DNA of 64,000 nt from Dryocosmus kuriphilus (Eukaryota; Arthropoda; Insecta; Hymenoptera; Cynipidae): the NCBI GenBank assembly GCA_038277395.1, contig CM076193.1, forward strand, positions 73,984,252 to 74,048,251, written 5' to 3'. Position 1 is the stretch's first letter. Every line of letters begins with the position of its first letter. This document shows positions 61,824 through 64,000 of this stretch, piece after piece. Both the position numbers and the translations under genes were made by a program. The notes under the pieces were generated by a model. That model made no database searches. It had not been told where the DNA came from and was given only the letters and a program-made list of their open reading frames with translations.

Positions 61824-61830
61824 TCATGAT
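61818..61830 (-). promoter_or_regulatory. in-frame UGA-CUA between integrase and RNase H
   Basis: The integrase stop is TGA at 61,826-61,824 and the next codon is CTA. UGA CUA is the best-known stop-codon readthrough context in animals and in several RNA viruses. Open frame continues 161 codons with intact RNase H. It may be a genuine readthrough signal or a chance nonsense mutation. Confidence 0.4.
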
Positions 61831-62655
61831 TTTGCCAATTTTAATTTATCCGCGTGTTTTGAAAATCGCATGCCGTCACTGGCTTCCAACCTAACGTTAT
61901 TTCTCTCCGATAACCCTATCACTTTATATAATTCCTCCCCGTAATATTTACAAATTTTCCTTCTCTCACCTCTTTTCGAACGCGCACGAAATCGCCTACT
62001 CGAGCTACCAGGGGATTTAGCATTTCGATCATAACTTTTCTTAGACCTTTCTTTGGCTGCAATCAAATTTTTAGCCGCGGTAATACGAATTTCGTGCAGA
62101 TGTGTGATTAGTTCTTTAAGGTAGGAATCATACGTTTCCAGCTTTTTGTCGTCTGGAAAAACCGACGGGGTTCTCGCGATCCGTCCAAAAATAATTTCGT
62201 ATGGGGTGAAATTTGTGGCCTCATGGACGGAGGTATTGTATGCGAATATTGCATAAGGTAGGAGTCTGTCCCAGTCACTGTATTCGTTAGCATATATTTT
62301 CACATATTGCACCAGGCTAGTATGGCTCCGTTCTAAAGAGCCATTGGTTTGAGGTCGGTACCCTGACGTTGTTACCTGCTGCACCTTAAAAATTTTGGAC
62401 AATTGATGCAAGGTTTTACTAATGAATGTCGCTCCTCTATCTGTTAATATACACCTAGGAGCACCGTAGACTGCGAACAGATTCATAGCTAGTGCATGAG
62501 CTATGGTGCTGGCCTTTAGATTTGGAATAGCCACAGCTATACAGTATTTACTCAGATGGTCTTGCATGGTGAGTATGTGGCGGTTTCCGTCTGGGGTAGT
62601 AGGGAGAATTCCTACCGTATCTAAAGATACTTTGTCAAATGGGTCTAGGGTGTAT
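61824..62655 (-). pseudogene. integrase catalytic core and C-terminal domain
   Basis: Retroviral-type integrase. The segment just upstream of MQDHLSKYCIAV holds the first catalytic Asp. ILTDRGATFIS gives the second D and QTNGSLERSHTSL the Glu (D35E spacing). YNTSVHEATNFTPYEIIFG follows. The C-terminal part near 61,960-62,040 has an odd basic Ser/Arg run and reads more like the usual domain in another frame, suggesting two compensating indels. The frame is shifted by one base relative to the upstream zinc-binding segment at about 62,645-62,655 (near ACACCCTAGACCC). The stop is TGA at 61,824. Confidence 0.85.
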
Positions 62656-63697
62656 CGGATATAATCATAGGTTCTCGGTTTCTAATTCTCGTTACCTTTT
62701 CCTCGGCGCATTGAGGACATCTTCGGATGAACTCTATCACGTCGTCCCGTAATTTGGGCCAAGTGAATCTCTCTCTGATTCGTCTGTATGTTTTTGTGAT
62801 CCCTTTATGGCCGCTTAATAAACTACTATGATTCTCCTGTATAATCTTAAATCTATTTTCTTCTGGTGAAATTTCGACTCGTCCATAACAAACGGTTACT
62901 TGAATTCCCGAGTCCTTAAAAATACGCGTCAAGGTGTCCATGAAACGGGTAGGTGGTAGTTCGTCACAGAAATCCGCATAGCGTGGGATTCGGAAGTGTT
63001 CCACCCCGTCTGTTTGGAGAGCTACTAGAAGATTTTCTAGGCTTTGTTTAAAGGCCTTCTCCGTTGTTGTATCGGAATGTTTATTCTTTAATACTACTGA
63101 GTATATCTTGTACTTACCTCGGCTAGTGGCTCGGATTTGCCCGGGTTTTGGATTATGATCCCGCATGTCCCTTAGGCTTATACCCCCAATTGCCATAAGC
63201 AGTTTTGTAATTGTTGTTGTGGGCTCACAATCTGCTGAGATAACATGTACATAATTGTCTTTTTTGTACGCTAGACACTCTCGGCACGTTTGCACTACCT
63301 CCAGCCGTGTTGCAATATCGGGAGCTTTGAATTCCACTGTATTTTTCTTTCCTGGTAAGTGAGGTTCTTCCACATGTGGCATTTCCAGGTTAATGGTGGA
63401 AGGGCGACGATCGACAATGTTCGATGTGGTGATTGGGTCGGTTTTTAGAGGACTTGGTACTATTTTGGCAGCCTCCCTGCCTTGTTCGGGTAGGTTTATA
63501 GTTTCGTTATTTACTCCTTCTTCCTTATGCTCTTCGCCTTGTTCTTCCACGATTCGATGTGGCTTATTCTGATTCTGGCGTGGATGTGGGGTTGATCTTG
63601 CGGTGGGAGCTTGTGTGGTTAAAGGTGTGGCAAAAGTTACTTCTCGTTTTGCTCCAGGTGTCTCCCTGGTTTTCCAGGAGTACTTCCCGTCCGCGGA
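62645..63697 (-). CDS. macro-like domain plus integrase HHCC zinc domain
   Basis: The frame is open from 63,697; counting from the GTG at 63,550, residues 98-226 look like a degenerate macro (ADP-ribose-binding) domain: DNYVHVISADCEP, KPGQIRATSRGKYKIYSVV, LENLLVAL, VEHFRIPR and a final IQVTVCYG strand. The glycine-rich ligand loop is replaced by TTTITK, so binding is doubtful. Residues 241-281 form the integrase H-x6-H-x29-C-x2-C zinc finger (HSSLLSGH...CPQC). It ends RNREPMIISDTP at a TAG, one base out of frame with the integrase core. The upstream part is an acidic/Pro linker. Confidence 0.65.
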   Translation of the reverse strand, partial: SADGKYSWKTRETPGAKREVTFATPLTTQAPTARSTPHPRQNQNKPHRIVEEQGEEHKEEGVNNETINLPEQGREAAKIVPSPLKTDPITTSNIVDRRPSTINLEMPHVEEPHLPGKKNTVEFKAPDIATRLEVVQTCRECLAYKKDNYVHVISADCEPTTTITKLLMAIGGISLRDMRDHNPKPGQIRATSRGKYKIYSVVLKNKHSDTTTEKAFKQSLENLLVALQTDGVEHFRIPRYADFCDELPPTRFMDTLTRIFKDSGIQVTVCYGRVEISPEENRFKIIQENHSSLLSGHKGITKTYRRIRERFTWPKLRDDVIEFIRRCPQCAEEKVTRIRNREPMIISDTP

Positions 63698-63999
63698 TTA
63701 GTTGACTGTTTGGCTTCTTCGGTGCTATTTTCTTCTTTTTTAGATTGATCAATTAGTAGTGAAATTTCTTGAATTTCCTTTATCACCCTATCGATCATGG
63801 GTTCCGTGTTCCCTTCGAATACGGAAGTTTCATCTTCTGTTTCCTCTTCGGAGGAGGCGTTTTGCCCTTCTTCGGGTGCCTCTGGGAGTTCGTGATCCCA
63901 AGCTAGGGATGGTTGTTCGGTGAACGCGTAGCGTTCTGCTAAGGATTGATCAAACTTGGCAAAGGATTGCTGTAGATCCTTTTGGAGGTCTTCTTGCAT
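63637..63999 (-). CDS. acidic linker of the pol/gag polyprotein (partial)
   Basis: Enters from the right window edge: MQEDLQKDLQQSFAKFDQSL, a glutamate-rich run (EEETEDETSVFEG), and a Ser/Thr/Pro end, stopping at 63,637. It overlaps the next frame by about 60 bases, one base apart, so either a frameshift lesion or a programmed shift joins them. No RT or gag motif is visible, so the RT must lie beyond 64,000. Confidence 0.5.
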   Translation of the reverse strand: MQEDLQKDLQQSFAKFDQSLAERYAFTEQPSLAWDHELPEAPEEGQNASSEEETEDETSVFEGNTEPMIDRVIKEIQEISLLIDQSKKEENSTEEAKQSTNPRTGSTPGKPGRHLEQNEK

Positions 64000-64000
64000 G

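Noticed and set aside
61579..61827. 82-residue Arg-rich frame starting ATGA over the integrase stop
   Set aside because: It is the -1 shadow of the RNase H; the in-frame RNase H reading has all catalytic motifs.

Overview
This is eukaryotic, AT-rich and almost entirely transposable-element DNA, most likely from an insect. The evidence is Penelope-like, mariner, Tc1, MULE, PIF/Harbinger and Ty3/gypsy (errantivirus-like) pieces, spliced coding frames, a TATA box followed about 30 bp later by a TCAGT initiator, and no bacterial operon or ribosome-binding-site logic. Hymenoptera is a guess from the general look of the repeats. No clear host gene is present; one small three-exon model at 56.3-58.9 kb is the only candidate.

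Layout. 0-1 kb: 3' end of a Penelope-like element (GIY-YIG domain, then a hammerhead-like motif). 1.8-3.9 kb: a terminal-inverted-repeat element with a tRNA-like SINE fragment and a (TA)n run inside. 4.1-5.0 kb: 919 bp of nearly pure G. 5.7-6.4 kb: a possible retroelement protease fragment beside a MITE. 7.4-15.0 kb: a giant imperfect palindrome whose arms carry mirrored copies of the same two unrecognised genes, with promoters, and mirrored degenerate repeat arrays. 14.9-16.4 kb: a decayed LINE. 17.1-20.7 kb: a spliced but broken MULE transposase gene with C2H2 and SWIM zinc motifs. 22.6-26.0 kb: degenerate tandem repeats. 26.5-29.7 kb: a Penelope-like element between inverted LTR-like arms, one arm split by a hAT-like MITE. 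30.9-32.2 kb: a complete but frameshifted mariner. 34.2-35.3 kb: a Penelope RT fragment and an internally deleted Harbinger element.

37.4-51.6 kb: one decayed Ty3/gypsy element whose reverse transcriptase is split by a 10.9-kb insertion (39,035-49,930) with matching ends and a 9-10 bp target duplication. That insertion holds a 1.6-kb palindrome, three copies of a GCGCTTCGCGC-rich unit, a TTAA-flanked MITE and a 106-bp C run. The same gypsy copy was hit again by a 433-bp TAA-flanked MITE at 50.5 kb. 52.7-53.7 kb: a Tc1-like transposase. 56.3-58.9 kb: the small spliced gene candidate, with a reversed Penelope fragment in its intron.

59.1-64.0 kb (minus strand): the 3' half of an env-bearing gypsy/errantivirus-like element. 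Its order is unusual: acidic linker, macro-like domain, integrase, an in-frame UGA followed by CUA, RNase H with all four catalytic acids, then a broken F-type envelope gene. The elements are nested; several insertions can be ordered because the interrupted sequence can still be read across them.
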